DNA from: Aquirufa sp.
GTDB taxonomy: Bacteria > Bacteroidota > Bacteroidia > Cytophagales > Spirosomataceae
Reading direction: 5' to 3'
DNA length: 27,139 nt
Assembly: GCA_030833145.1 (NCBI GenBank)
Contig: JAURHT010000012.1
Coordinates: forward strand, 1 to 27,139
A model generated the notes under the pieces. The model worked only from the letters and a program-made list of their open reading frames with translations, searched no databases and was not told the DNA's origin. The position numbers were made by a program, and so were the translations under genes. Positions within the stretch are counted from its first letter, which is position 1; each line of letters opens with the position of its first letter. Shown here piece after piece: positions 1 through 7,994 of this stretch.

Positions 1-41
1 TACCACAAACCAGTGCTCTAACCGAGTGAGCTACAACCGCC
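1..41 (-). tRNA. tRNA-His (GTG), 5' part, cut by window edge
   Basis: Read on the minus strand from 41 to 1, this is the 5' half of a tRNA. It has an 8-base acceptor strand GGCGGTTG, then TA, D-stem GCTC/GAGC, anticodon stem CTGGT and loop TTGTGGT. The loop places anticodon GTG (His) at positions 6-4. The extra acceptor base before U8 is the G(-1) that marks tRNA-His. The 3' half lies outside the window. A consensus promoter sits just upstream at 53-82. Confidence 0.9.
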
Positions 42-52
42 ATTTGGGACTG

Positions 53-82
53 CAAAAATACGCAAAGCTTCCAATATTGCAA
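53..82 (-). promoter_or_regulatory. Bacteroidota-type promoter for tRNA-His
   Basis: On the minus strand TTG (82-80) is followed by a 19-base spacer and TATTTTTG (60-53). This matches the Bacteroidota sigma consensus TTG-N(17-23)-TAnnTTTG. The -7 element ends 11 bases before the first tRNA base, so the transcript would start just ahead of the tRNA. Position and fit are seen directly; activity is inferred. Confidence 0.6.
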
Positions 83-92
83 AAGAAAGCCG

Positions 93-122
93 AAAAAAAC
101 GGGAGAATTTTCATTCTCCCGT
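93..122 (-). terminator. Rho-independent terminator of sodA
   Basis: A perfect 10-bp stem, ACGGGAGAAT (99-108) with ATTCTCCCGT (113-122), encloses a 4-base loop. In the minus direction it is followed by a T-run (complement of A93-A98). It lies 10 bases past the sodA stop codon and separates sodA from the tRNA promoter. Confidence 0.85.
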
Positions 123-131
123 CCTAATCAA

Positions 132-743
132 TTATTTCTGAGCTTCTTGGTAACGCGCTTCCGCTTTGTTCCAATCAACTACACTCCAGAAAGCGTCAAT
201 GTAATCTGGACGCTTGTTTTGGAATTTCAAGTAGTAAGCATGCTCCCAAACATCTAATCCGATCACTGGGAAGCCTTTTACGTCTGCCACATCCATTAAT
301 GGATTGTCTTGGTTAGGTGTGCTAGATACCGCAACAGAACCATCTTTTTGAGCAACTAACCACGCCCAGCCTGAACCGAAACGCGTTAAACCTGCTTTCT
401 TAAATTCTTCTTTAAAGGCATCAAAAGAACCGAATTTTGCATCGATTGCTTTCGCTAAAGTACCCACTGGAGCACCACCGCCATTTGGCGATAAGATATT
501 CCAGAATAAATCGTGATTAAAGTGACCACCACCGTTGTTACGAACCGCAGGAGATAAGGTAGAGATTGAAGTGAATAATTCTTCTAAAGACTTTCCTTCT
601 AACTCCGTTCCAGCTACTGCTGCGTTCAAATTCGTCACGTACGCATTGTGGTGACGATCGTGGTGAATTTCCATCGTTAATGCATCGAAATGCGGCTCTA
701 ACGCATTATTTGCATACGGCAAGGGGGCTAATGTAAATGACAT
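132..743 (-). CDS. sodA: Superoxide dismutase, Fe/Mn family (Mn-type signature)
   Basis: A 203-residue cytoplasmic enzyme that converts superoxide to hydrogen peroxide and oxygen; full length for the family, with no signal peptide. The metal ligands are visible: His27 (MEIHHDRHH), His77 ([10 protein letters not shown]), and Asp164 and His168 (DVWEHAYY). The hydrogen-bonding glutamine that tunes the metal lies in the C-terminal domain (NQD, Gln145), with glycine rather than glutamine before the second ligand helix. That is the Mn-type arrangement, although cambialistic enzymes cannot be excluded. It starts at ATG 743 and ends at a strong terminator. Upstream lies a large inverted repeat separating it from tadA, so it is probably expressed on its own. 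Confidence 0.95.
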   Translation of the reverse strand: MSFTLAPLPYANNALEPHFDALTMEIHHDRHHNAYVTNLNAAVAGTELEGKSLEELFTSISTLSPAVRNNGGGHFNHDLFWNILSPNGGGAPVGTLAKAIDAKFGSFDAFKEEFKKAGLTRFGSGWAWLVAQKDGSVAVSSTPNQDNPLMDVADVKGFPVIGLDVWEHAYYLKFQNKRPDYIDAFWSVVDWNKAEARYQEAQK

Positions 744-768
744 AGTAGTATAATTTAAATGGTGTTAT

Positions 769-846
769 AAATGGTAAATGATGAATGGTAAATGGTGGAT
801 GATGGAGGCGTTTCATTTACCATTCACCATTTACCACTTACCATTT
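769..846. repeat. Long imperfect inverted repeat between tadA and sodA
   Basis: Two 33-base arms, 769-801 and 814-846, surround a 12-base centre. By hand alignment 27 of 33 positions are complementary, and every difference is a purine swap, so three of the six become G-U pairs in RNA of either strand. Each arm is built from repeated units like ATGGTAAATG. There is no T-run, so it is not a classical terminator. It lies in the 5' region of sodA and could be an RNA processing site, an attenuator, or a decayed repeat element. Confidence 0.7.
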
Positions 847-849
847 AAT

Positions 850-1290
850 TTAGCGTCGCATCGAAAAGAACTCCTTTAAAAGTTGTTCTGATTCGTTTGC
901 CAAAACCCCTCCAACAATCTCTGTCTTCGGGTGTAAAATGCCTTTTCCTAATTTTTCAAAACCGCGCTTCTCTTCTGAAGCACCGTACACTAAACGCCCT
1001 AATTGTGACCAATAAATGGCCCCTGCGCACATCAGGCAAGGTTCCAAGGTCACGTAAAGCGTGCAATCTTTCAAATATTTAGCGCCAATCGTTTGGGCGG
1101 CAGAGGTAATTGCAATCATCTCTGCATGAGCTGTAACATCGGTCAAAATTTCCGTTTGGTTGTAGGCCTTTGCCACAATTTTACCTTGGCAAACTACGAC
1201 CGCTCCTACTGGAATTTCTTCGTCTTCTAAAGCCCGCTCCGCTTGTTTCAGCGCGAGGCTCATATAATATTCATCCTCGTTTGGAATCAT
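850..1290 (-). CDS. tadA: tRNA-specific adenosine-34 deaminase TadA
   Basis: A 146-residue cytidine/deoxycytidylate-deaminase-fold protein. It deaminates adenosine to inosine at the wobble position of tRNA-Arg(ACG). Zinc-site motifs are present: His55-Ala-Glu57 (HAE, ligand and proton shuttle) and Pro84-Cys85-Leu-Met-Cys88 (PCLMC). The segment [27 protein letters not shown] is what distinguishes TadA from guanine deaminases. Its ATG (1290-1288) overlaps the TGA stop of aroC as ATGA, which indicates translational coupling in one operon with aroC and the BatD-like gene. It lacks a terminator of its own before the 769-846 repeat. Confidence 0.93.
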   Translation of the reverse strand: MIPNEDEYYMSLALKQAERALEDEEIPVGAVVVCQGKIVAKAYNQTEILTDVTAHAEMIAITSAAQTIGAKYLKDCTLYVTLEPCLMCAGAIYWSQLGRLVYGASEEKRGFEKLGKGILHPKTEIVGGVLANESEQLLKEFFSMRR

Positions 1291-2378
1291 AAAACGTCTG
1301 ATAATTTTGTCAAGCGATTACGTAAATAGAAATCTAACAATACAATCGCTGACATTGCCTCCACGATAGGTACGGCGCGTGGCACCACACAAGGATCGTG
1401 ACGACCTTTGCCTGATACAACAATTTTTTCACCAGAATTGTTCAAACTATCCTGGTCTTGCATAATCGTAGCCACTGGCTTGAATCCAACTCGGAAATAA
1501 ATAGGCTCTCCATTCGAAATCCCTCCTTGTATACCACCCGAATGGTTGGTAACCGTGCTTACTTTGCCAGCTTCGTCTTTTACAATGATATCGTTGTGCT
1601 GAGATCCACGCAATTCAACTCCATCAAATCCTGAACCGTATTCAAAACCTTTTACGGCGTTGATGCTTAACATCGCTTTGCCTAATTCCGCATGCAATTT
1701 ATCGAAAACGGGTTCGCCTAAACCCACCGGGCAGCCTGTGATGTAGGCAGAAACGACACCTCCCACGGAATCCCCTTGCTTGCGGATTTCGTCGATGTAG
1801 GTGAACATTTCTTCAGCTAATTTAGCGTCAGGACAACGTACAGCGTTTGTTTCTGTAACCGCTAGATCCAGTTTCTCGACCGGCGTTGTTAATTTCAAGG
1901 TTCCTACCTGAGAAACGTAGGCCGTAATTTTTACGCCTAATTGTTTTAAAACTAATTTCGCCAAAGCCCCAGCAGCCACCCGAGCCACCGTTTCTCTCGC
2001 CGAGCTACGGCCACCACCGCGGTAATCGCGAACACCATACTTTTCTTGGTAGGTAAAATCAGCGTGTGAAGGACGGAATTGATCCGCAATGTGTGAATAA
2101 TCTTTCGAGCGTTGGTCTCCATTCCAAACGAGCATCGCAATAGGTGTACCTGTCGTTTTTCCTTCGAAAACACCGGAAACCACTTCCACCGAATCTGCTT
2201 CTTTACGTTGCGTTGTAATACGCGATTGACCCGGCTTGCGGCGATCTAATTCCGATTGAATGAATTCCATATCGAAATCAACTCCTGCTGGACAACCCGT
2301 TACGACCACACCCACCGCAGCGCCATGTGACTCACCGAACGTACTAATTTGAAATATTTTACCGTATATACTGCCCAT
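1287..2378 (-). CDS. aroC: Chorismate synthase
   Basis: A 363-residue enzyme that converts 5-enolpyruvylshikimate-3-phosphate to chorismate using reduced FMN; it is the last step of the shikimate pathway. Family signatures seen are GESHG at 15-19 (catalytic His18), the segment around RPSHADFTY at 102-110, the stretch [17 protein letters not shown] at 114-130, and C-terminal [13 protein letters not shown]. Length is normal. It starts at ATG 2378, one base after the stop of the BatD-like gene, and overlaps tadA by four bases at its end. Its product feeds the menF enzyme encoded at 19713-20801; aroE at 7991-8749 is another shikimate-pathway gene in this window. Confidence 0.96.
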   Translation of the reverse strand: MGSIYGKIFQISTFGESHGAAVGVVVTGCPAGVDFDMEFIQSELDRRKPGQSRITTQRKEADSVEVVSGVFEGKTTGTPIAMLVWNGDQRSKDYSHIADQFRPSHADFTYQEKYGVRDYRGGGRSSARETVARVAAGALAKLVLKQLGVKITAYVSQVGTLKLTTPVEKLDLAVTETNAVRCPDAKLAEEMFTYIDEIRKQGDSVGGVVSAYITGCPVGLGEPVFDKLHAELGKAMLSINAVKGFEYGSGFDGVELRGSQHNDIIVKDEAGKVSTVTNHSGGIQGGISNGEPIYFRVGFKPVATIMQDQDSLNNSGEKIVVSGKGRHDPCVVPRAVPIVEAMSAIVLLDFYLRNRLTKLSDVL

Positions 2379-2379
2379 A

Positions 2380-3756
2380 CTATTTTCTTTTGGCCTTAAT
2401 TATCAAAATGACAAGCCAGAGTAAAACCAGCCCTAAAAAAGCATTAAAAATCTGTTTCCAATCAATCCATCGATAGCCAATCACCCTTTCAGCGGCTAAT
2501 TTCTCTAATCCTCGGTACAACAACATCGTTTCCGACTGCGTGTTCAACTCGCGATCTGAGGGTTGACCACTCACGGTCAAAATCGCTTCTGAACGCAAGG
2601 TATCATATACAGCAGTCCGGGTGTTAAAGTAGATCCAATTAAAATAGGATTTCAATGCAAATTTACCCGGTTGCGATGGAATAATCAGTATTTTCTCCGT
2701 TTTATTGCCTAACATTTTGTCGCCATACGGATAAACGGAACTTTGGGTCCCTAAAGGAGAGAAATTCAGGAAGTAATCTGACTCCACTAATTTGGCACCC
2801 CAAAGAATACTATTTCCATCCCCTATGACACTGGACACGTAGACAACAGAGTCACCCGTCTGCACTTGGTTTCTTGTTAAGCTTTCGACAAGGCGAAAAT
2901 CCCCCACGGGAACCTTCCCTTTTAAAGGATGATTAGGCAATTCCTTGGGGGAAATAACGATGGGTTTTGAACTAAAAACAACCTTCTCCGTATTTTTAAG
3001 GAGCTGAAGACTTAAAGATGGAATGATGATCTTCTTCGCATCTAGAGCAAAATAGGAAGATTGAAAGAAGCGGTATTCGGTGTATTTTTTATTCTTGTAA
3101 ACCACCTTTGATACTTTCACCTCTTGGAGTCCAAAACTCTCTTCCCAGCAATTTTTAGGCCTTAATTTCTGAATCAGGGCTGGTATTTGGATATCATTTC
3201 GGTCAAAACTATAGCGAGTTGAATTATCGTCCGGGATAAACAATGAGAATTTCAGGGTAAATCCTTGACCTACGAAGGGTTGAGTCTGAGTAGAGGTAAG
3301 GGCTAGAAAAACAGAGTTTTGTCCTTTGAAAAGTTCTTCAATTTGGGCTTTAGTTTCTTCTATCACCTCCTCTTTTTGTTCTGAGGCACTGACTTGCAGG
3401 GCAAATCCATCCATCTTTAACGATTGCTGATTCACGATGATTTCAGCCGATGGAATCAGTAAAGTTCCTGTGGCGGAAGCTTGATAATATTGAGAAAACG
3501 TGAAAGAATAAACCGGCTCACCGTTTTGAATATCGGTAGCTTTCGAACGAGAAACCCCTAATTTTCGAAGGCCCGGAAGTTCAGGGAATTTATAAGCAGG
3601 TGTTTCAACGCTGGCATTCGCGGATTTGAATACGAAGGATAAAGAGAAATTCTCTTCCAAAGTAATGGCTTTCTCCCCTACGAACAAGGTGGCCTGTGCA
3701 AGTAAGTCCGTGAAGGAGAGTAAAAAGACCCCGAAGAAAAAGAAAATCCGTCTCAT
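2380..3756 (-). CDS. BatD-like membrane-anchored protein
   Basis: A 458-residue protein with a signal peptide (residues 1-20, ending near LLAQA), a long beta-rich periplasmic part and one C-terminal transmembrane helix (about 436-453) followed by a KAKRK tail. The pattern LPELPGL-like ([11 protein letters not shown]), Y-F-Q-Y...[18 protein letters not shown]...VQTGDSVVY and IIPSQPGKF matches the BatD family. That family is usually encoded with BatA/B/C/E von Willebrand and TPR proteins in aerotolerance operons. Here no bat genes are adjacent; instead it leads an operon with aroC and tadA. Its job is unknown. A TAAATTGCA element lies five bases before its ATG. Confidence 0.75.
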   Translation of the reverse strand: MRRIFFFFGVFLLSFTDLLAQATLFVGEKAITLEENFSLSFVFKSANASVETPAYKFPELPGLRKLGVSRSKATDIQNGEPVYSFTFSQYYQASATGTLLIPSAEIIVNQQSLKMDGFALQVSASEQKEEVIEETKAQIEELFKGQNSVFLALTSTQTQPFVGQGFTLKFSLFIPDDNSTRYSFDRNDIQIPALIQKLRPKNCWEESFGLQEVKVSKVVYKNKKYTEYRFFQSSYFALDAKKIIIPSLSLQLLKNTEKVVFSSKPIVISPKELPNHPLKGKVPVGDFRLVESLTRNQVQTGDSVVYVSSVIGDGNSILWGAKLVESDYFLNFSPLGTQSSVYPYGDKMLGNKTEKILIIPSQPGKFALKSYFNWIYFNTRTAVYDTLRSEAILTVSGQPSDRELNTQSETMLLYRGLEKLAAERVIGYRWIDWKQIFNAFLGLVLLWLVILIIKAKRK

Positions 3757-3792
3757 TGCTGCAATTTAAGAAATCCTAGTCCAACGACCGCA

Positions 3793-4539
3793 TTATCGAA
3801 TAACTCGAAAGCGAAAAGATAGTCCGACAGCGATGTAATGATCTTCAGGATGCAAAAAACTTTGGCCGGCAGAAACATCTAATTTCACATCCTCATTGAC
3901 ATAATAAGCAAAACCGGCATCATAGGAATGATCCGCGAATTCTGATGCAGGGAATCGCCCAAAAACCTCCACATAGGCATAGCCCTTCTTACCAATCAAC
4001 ATGTTGGGAGCTACCCGGTAAATACCTTCAAAAGAGCCGTTCGAATGCATTTCTGTTCCCACGTTATAGCCAATTCCATAGTGCTCATTGAAATCATTCT
4101 GCATGGTAAATACGACATCTCCTATCGAATGCCCCCGTAGGTTTTTCTCCGAAAAATCCCGGTTTTGGTGATCCCAATTATAATGTACTATGACTGAGGT
4201 TCGTGGTTTCCAACCGGAAGCCTGAAACCCCGATGGCTGAAATAAAGCCCATTTAAACCCAATAGCCTCCGTTTGAAAACGCGTATCTTTTCCTGGTTCT
4301 TGCCCTAAAACAGAGACGTAGCGCAATTCGAATCGCTTGCTCAAGCCATATTTCAATAAGGACGTAGGAAAATGGTATTCTGAAGTAGATCGATTGAAGC
4401 CTAATTCTGCTTGTATATACCCTTTTTTCACAATGAAGGGGCATTCCGTCTGGTCTGGGCGATCTGTTTCGATACGTCCTTCACTTTGCGCCAAAGCGCT
4501 TACCGAAATGAACAATAGCAGTAGGATTCGTGTAAACAT
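3793..4539 (-). CDS. Outer-membrane beta-barrel protein, Phenol_MetA_deg-like family
   Basis: A 248-residue protein with a signal peptide (about 1-17, ...SVSALAQ). It is followed by the ETDRPDQTECP segment (residues 24-34) that is a hallmark of the 'MetA-pathway of phenol degradation' outer-membrane family common in Bacteroidota. The remainder alternates aromatic and polar residues as in beta strands and ends in a strand-like FRFRVIR. Specific cargo or role is unknown; the family name should not be read as phenol metabolism. A perfect 9-bp inverted repeat encloses its start codon (4526-4547). It lies 35 bases downstream of another predicted barrel gene, on the same strand. Confidence 0.7.
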   Translation of the reverse strand: MFTRILLLLFISVSALAQSEGRIETDRPDQTECPFIVKKGYIQAELGFNRSTSEYHFPTSLLKYGLSKRFELRYVSVLGQEPGKDTRFQTEAIGFKWALFQPSGFQASGWKPRTSVIVHYNWDHQNRDFSEKNLRGHSIGDVVFTMQNDFNEHYGIGYNVGTEMHSNGSFEGIYRVAPNMLIGKKGYAYVEVFGRFPASEFADHSYDAGFAYYVNEDVKLDVSAGQSFLHPEDHYIAVGLSFRFRVIR

Positions 4540-4547
4540 ACACGAAT
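4526..4547. repeat. Perfect inverted repeat spanning a start codon
   Basis: Arms ATTCGTGTA (4526-4534) and TACACGAAT (4539-4547) are exactly complementary, 9 of 9, with a 4-base centre. The ATG of the barrel gene (4539-4537) lies at the stem-loop boundary. In mRNA this would place the start codon in a hairpin. As DNA it has the look of a symmetric operator. Which of the two it is cannot be told from sequence alone. Confidence 0.65.
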
Positions 4548-4574
4548 ATAGAATTTTTAGTCTAGTCTAAAAAA

Positions 4575-5420
4575 TTATTTAGAAGAACCTTTTATGGTAA
4601 AACCTAAAGCACCGTAAAATTCAAGAAAATAGATGGATTGTTCCGCGTGATCTACCGAGCGACCTGTCGTATGGATATCCCACAACTTTGTTGCTCCGGT
4701 TTTTATCGTCGTTTCGAAGAACAATAATTTTGAGAAATTAAACTTCAAACCAGTCTTCAAAGAAGCTCCGCCCCCAGCTAGGTTCCAGAAGTTGTTTTGG
4801 CCTACCCCGAAAACATGCACATCTGAACGTGGAACCAGTGCGCCCACACCCACACCTTGCATCCAGTCGATCGCAAAACGACTCTTAGGACTTTGGTAGA
4901 CCGGATTATAATGTTCCAGTTCTACAGAAGCATAATTATAGCCATCTGTGTGTTCTAAGTGAACGAACTTGTTCGGATCTAAAACTAAGGGTGTTTGATT
5001 GAATGTGCCTACATAAGCTGGATCTACCGCAATCGCCGGAGTAGAAGTCTGCGGATTGATAAAGCCATTCACTTTCACCGTTTGGCCATCTGTCATTACG
5101 TATTTCATATGATCCCAACCAATACTGATCGAAAGATTATCTTTAATGAAATAGCCCGCATGAAAATTAAACTGCGGGATGGACAATAAACCGGGATCTA
5201 CGTAAGTCTTAAACTCGCTAAGTGGAGTAGGAAAATCCAATGCCTGAGCATCTAGTAAAGTGAAATCATACCCCGGCCCTACAAAACGAATATCCGAATT
5301 CGCATAAGAAGAACGATTATAGCCCCAAGTGATATAATAGGATCCTTTTTTATTCGTTTGTTGAGAAAAGGCAGAAAGGCTTGCCAAACTAAGCAAAGCG
5401 ATAAATAGGATTTTTTTCAT
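4575..5420 (-). CDS. Predicted outer-membrane beta-barrel protein, unknown function
   Basis: A 281-residue protein. Residues 1-19 form a clear signal peptide (MKKILFIALLSLASLSAFSQ), followed by a mature chain of alternating hydrophobic strands rich in Tyr, Phe, Gly and Asn (e.g. GSYYITWGYNRSSYAN, FNFHAGYFIKDNLSISIGW). This is typical of outer-membrane barrels. Strand-like segments continue to the C-terminus (IYFLEFYGALGFTIKG). I do not recognise a specific family. It is the upstream gene of a pair with the barrel gene ending at 3793. A weak promoter-like GAACTTTG lies on the minus strand at 5451-5444. Confidence 0.6.
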   Translation of the reverse strand: MKKILFIALLSLASLSAFSQQTNKKGSYYITWGYNRSSYANSDIRFVGPGYDFTLLDAQALDFPTPLSEFKTYVDPGLLSIPQFNFHAGYFIKDNLSISIGWDHMKYVMTDGQTVKVNGFINPQTSTPAIAVDPAYVGTFNQTPLVLDPNKFVHLEHTDGYNYASVELEHYNPVYQSPKSRFAIDWMQGVGVGALVPRSDVHVFGVGQNNFWNLAGGGASLKTGLKFNFSKLLFFETTIKTGATKLWDIHTTGRSVDHAEQSIYFLEFYGALGFTIKGSSK

Positions 5421-5570
5421 GATTAAATCTTAAATTCAAGCTGCAAAGTTCGGCATTTTTTAACGCTTTTATATACCAAAAACTTGATTTTCATCAGAAA
5501 TCAGGAACACAATAACTATTATTCGTACAGATTGCCGTAAATTGCATCCCGAATTCATTACCATTACCTT

Positions 5571-6398
5571 ATGAGAAAACCATCTGCGAAATTTGAATAC
5601 AAAACCTTCACGTTAGGAGAAAAACTAACGGAAGAGCAGAAAGAATACTTCAAGAAGTATGGAGTAATTCACTTTAAGAAGTTTATTGAGCCTGAAACAG
5701 CGGAACTTTTCATTTCGGAATTAGCGAAAATTGAAAAGCAATGGCTAGCAGAAGGTATTGAAAAGGTAAAAGGAATTCCTTTGAAGTTTGGTAAAGACCA
5801 CGAAGGAAATCCGATGATTCAGCGCATGTGCTTTACGAATCAGTTTAGCCCTGTTTTAGCTGAATTAATCAGAGATCCACGCTTGCAGTTACTCATCGAA
5901 TTGTTAGCTCCATACGAAGGTAGAATCAGTGAGGACGAAAAAGATGGATTGGTTTTCAATCACTATATCAATGAACCTAATTCGAAGTTCAGCCAAATGG
6001 GCTGGCATACCGATAGCCCGCGTGATTTATTCTTAGGACAAAAAATCCTTCCGATGTTAAACGTGGGAATTCACTTAGACAATTGCCCTTCTTCGAATGG
6101 CGGTCTACGTGTACTTCCAGGCACACATACACAAGGGGTCTTGAAATTATTGTTTGGGAAGAAGCAATTCATCGATCACAAACCAGATCCAAGAGAAGCG
6201 GCGTTCGAAATCGAACGTGGTGATTTAACCATACACGATGGCCGCTTATGGCACCGCGTGGAGGTTTCTCCTAATGTGGGTGAAAAATCCCGCCGCCGCG
6301 TGATGTATGTTCCTATCATTACCGGAAAATACAAACCGAAAACGGATCAAAGTAAAACTCCATTCTACCACCGTTTTGCAAAGGTGGTAACGAAATAA
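5571..6398 (+). CDS. Phytanoyl-CoA dioxygenase (PhyH)-family Fe(II)/2-oxoglutarate oxygenase
   Basis: A 275-residue cytoplasmic protein with the double-stranded beta-helix oxygenase motifs. His146-x-Asp148 (GWHTDSPRD) and distal His228 (HDGRLWHRV) would bind iron, and an arginine in RRRVMYV (241-243) would hold 2-oxoglutarate. NGGLRVLPGTH (176-186) is also typical of PhyH proteins. The substrate cannot be inferred; members hydroxylate lipids, amino acids and small metabolites. It is a single-gene unit that shares no operon, ending at a strong terminator. The sequence GTAAATTGCATCCCGAAT ends 16 bases before its ATG and recurs before the gene at 25571. Confidence 0.85.
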   Translation: MRKPSAKFEYKTFTLGEKLTEEQKEYFKKYGVIHFKKFIEPETAELFISELAKIEKQWLAEGIEKVKGIPLKFGKDHEGNPMIQRMCFTNQFSPVLAELIRDPRLQLLIELLAPYEGRISEDEKDGLVFNHYINEPNSKFSQMGWHTDSPRDLFLGQKILPMLNVGIHLDNCPSSNGGLRVLPGTHTQGVLKLLFGKKQFIDHKPDPREAAFEIERGDLTIHDGRLWHRVEVSPNVGEKSRRRVMYVPIITGKYKPKTDQSKTPFYHRFAKVVTK

Positions 6399-6431
6399 AA
6401 AAAAGCGGCTCTTCGAAGAGCCGCTTTTTTT
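6397..6431. terminator. Strong bidirectional terminator
   Basis: A perfect palindrome, GCGGCTCTTC (6405-6414) with GAAGAGCCGC (6415-6424), is flanked by eight A (6397-6404) and seven T (6425-6431). It therefore works as an intrinsic terminator for both converging genes, the PhyH oxygenase and ruvX. Its A-run overlaps the last bases of the oxygenase stop codon, and its T-run reaches the ruvX stop codon. Confidence 0.95.
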
Positions 6432-6843
6432 ATGATTTAGATTCTAAATACGATTGCAAAATGATCGTGGCAGATACCCGATCGACAGTTCCTTTCTCTC
6501 TTCTATCCTTCTTCGACATCCCTCCAGCTATCATCGCCTGCATCGCAAGCTTAGATGTGAAACGTTCATCGTGTTCTTCCAAAGGAATCAAGGGGAATTT
6601 CTTGCGAAAGCTTTTGATAAAAATGCGAACCCCTGCGGTGGAATCCGTATCGGTGTTGTCAAGATTTTTAGGCATTCCAATCACTACTTGGTCGACCGTT
6701 TCTTTCGCGAAATAAGTTTGCAAAAATACTAACAAGGTATGGGTAGGAACCGTGTCTAAACCGTTTGCGATAATCTGCAAAGGATCTGTCACTGCGATGC
6801 CCGTCCGTTTTAAACCAAAATCAATCGCTAGAATGCGCCCCAT
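6430..6843 (-). CDS. ruvX: Putative pre-16S rRNA nuclease / Holliday junction resolvase YqgF (RuvX)
   Basis: A 137-residue protein of the YqgF/RuvX RNase-H-fold family, involved in 5' maturation of 16S rRNA and proposed as a Holliday junction resolvase. Conserved acidic residues are visible: Asp8 in ILAIDFGLKRTGIAVTD, the VIGMPKNL segment (54-61), Glu/Asp in EEHDERFTS (89-97), and Asp121 in VDRVSATIILQ. It starts one base after the stop of the upstream YcxB-like gene, so the two are probably cotranscribed. It ends in the shared bidirectional terminator. Confidence 0.93.
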   Translation of the reverse strand: MGRILAIDFGLKRTGIAVTDPLQIIANGLDTVPTHTLLVFLQTYFAKETVDQVVIGMPKNLDNTDTDSTAGVRIFIKSFRKKFPLIPLEEHDERFTSKLAMQAMIAGGMSKKDRREKGTVDRVSATIILQSYLESKS

Positions 6844-6844
6844 C

Positions 6845-7393
6845 TTAGGAATTTAAATACCCCTTGTCGCGCAAAATCTTATCGAGTAATTTCTTGTCAT
6901 TATCGTTATTGAACACGCTAAATGGCAAGTGTAGGAATTGGTATTTACCCATCTCTAAAATATAGGCATCCTTGTCTTTATAAGCCCCTAAAATCATGTC
7001 CCATTTGATCATTCCACCTTCTTTGTCAGAAAGCTTCATGAAGATTTGGCGACTATCGATTTCGTAGCGGTATTTATCAAACAATTGCTTGTATTGCGCT
7101 AATTGCGTTATTCCGGTAAACTGAATCAACCAAAAGAGAATGTATGCGATCACCCCGATGGCGATGAAAATGTAGATCCAGTAATTTTTATACGTCCCCG
7201 TTAAGTTCAAAGCCACGTTCCCTAATACAAGAGCTAAAGGAATGAATGCAAACTTCCATTGGTTAGAGAAAAGCTGACGCATACACAAACCCACAAACTT
7301 GTTTTTTTCTAAAGCGAATTTCTTCGTTTTGATCGCTAAGGGATTCGAAGGTGCTTGCATTTGGCGCTGTTGAGCCCCGTACATTTTAGACAT
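6845..7393 (-). CDS. YcxB-like membrane protein, unknown function
   Basis: A 182-residue protein with a basic, Gln-rich N-terminus and two transmembrane helices (about 49-67 and 73-92). A C-terminal soluble domain (about 105-180) has the sequence pattern of YcxB-like domains: RYEIDSRQIFMKLSDKEGGMIKWDMI...AYILEMGKYQFLHLPFSVF. No enzymatic motif is visible. It leads a two-gene operon with ruvX, the spacing being one base. A possible weak -7 box TACCTTTA lies on the minus strand at 7432-7425. The family assignment is by pattern and moderately sure; function is unknown. Confidence 0.65.
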   Translation of the reverse strand: MSKMYGAQQRQMQAPSNPLAIKTKKFALEKNKFVGLCMRQLFSNQWKFAFIPLALVLGNVALNLTGTYKNYWIYIFIAIGVIAYILFWLIQFTGITQLAQYKQLFDKYRYEIDSRQIFMKLSDKEGGMIKWDMILGAYKDKDAYILEMGKYQFLHLPFSVFNNDNDKKLLDKILRDKGYLNS

Positions 7394-7490
7394 ATGAAAT
7401 GATTTTTAAACGCTAATTAAGGCGTAAAGGTACGAAAATTGGATAATTTTGGTAATTTTAAAGCGTACTATTTGAATTAAAGCAATCCCT

Positions 7491-7994
7491 ATGTCAGCCA
7501 AACAAGTTCTTGATGGCCCTGCCCTCCTCCAAAAAATCCGTAGAATTGCCTTTCAAATCTATGAGAATAACTTCGAAGAGTCCGAAATTGTTATCGCGGG
7601 AATTGTAGGCGAGGGTTTCGCTTTCGCTGAACTATTATGCGAAGAGATCAAAAGCATCTCAAAAATCAACGCTATTCCGGTTAAAATTGATTTAAATAAA
7701 GAACATCCGTACGAGCGCCCGGTAAAATTCGAAGGTGGAACAGATGCATTAGAGAACAAAGTAATCATCGTAGTAGATGATGTTTTGAACACAGGTCGCA
7801 CCTTCTCTTATAGCTTAGCGCCATTCTTGAGCATGCACGTAAAACGCATTCAAGTGGCCGTCATCGTAGATCGAAACTACAAGCGTTTCCCAATTTCTGC
7901 GGATTACAAAGGATACGAACTTTCTACGACGCTCTCTGAGCACGTCCAAGTGATCTTAACTGATTCTGCGAAAAGAGGCGTTTATTTAGCTTAG
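7491..7994 (+). CDS. Phosphoribosyltransferase, PyrR-like
   Basis: A 167-residue type I phosphoribosyltransferase. The PRPP-binding loop VVDDVLNTGRT is at 94-104, and an N-terminal IAGIVGEGFAFAELL (35-49) resembles the PPi loop region of PyrR/hypoxanthine-type enzymes. PyrR proteins regulate pyrimidine operons by RNA binding and have weak uracil phosphoribosyltransferase activity. No pyr genes are adjacent, so RNA regulation is not supported here and the base substrate is open. It is monocistronic. A TAATTTTG -7-like box is at 7444-7451. Its TAG stop overlaps the aroE stop on the other strand (7991-7994). Confidence 0.82.
   Translation: MSAKQVLDGPALLQKIRRIAFQIYENNFEESEIVIAGIVGEGFAFAELLCEEIKSISKINAIPVKIDLNKEHPYERPVKFEGGTDALENKVIIVVDDVLNTGRTFSYSLAPFLSMHVKRIQVAVIVDRNYKRFPISADYKGYELSTTLSEHVQVILTDSAKRGVYLA

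Noticed and set aside
1952..2173. Opposite-frame and shifted small reading frames inside aroC, ccmF, menF and others
   Set aside because: They lie wholly within strongly recognised genes and show no family pattern, signal or membrane layout of their own.
4554..4573. Hairpin TTTTTAG / CTAAAAA between the two barrel genes as a terminator
   Set aside because: Seven pairs, almost all A-T, with a 6-base loop; too weak to call, and the two genes may be cotranscribed.
5421..5570. Riboswitch or small RNA in the divergent gap
   Set aside because: Only a 6-bp stem (TGATTT / AAATCA near 5484-5502) and promoter-like boxes are visible; nothing matches a known riboswitch.
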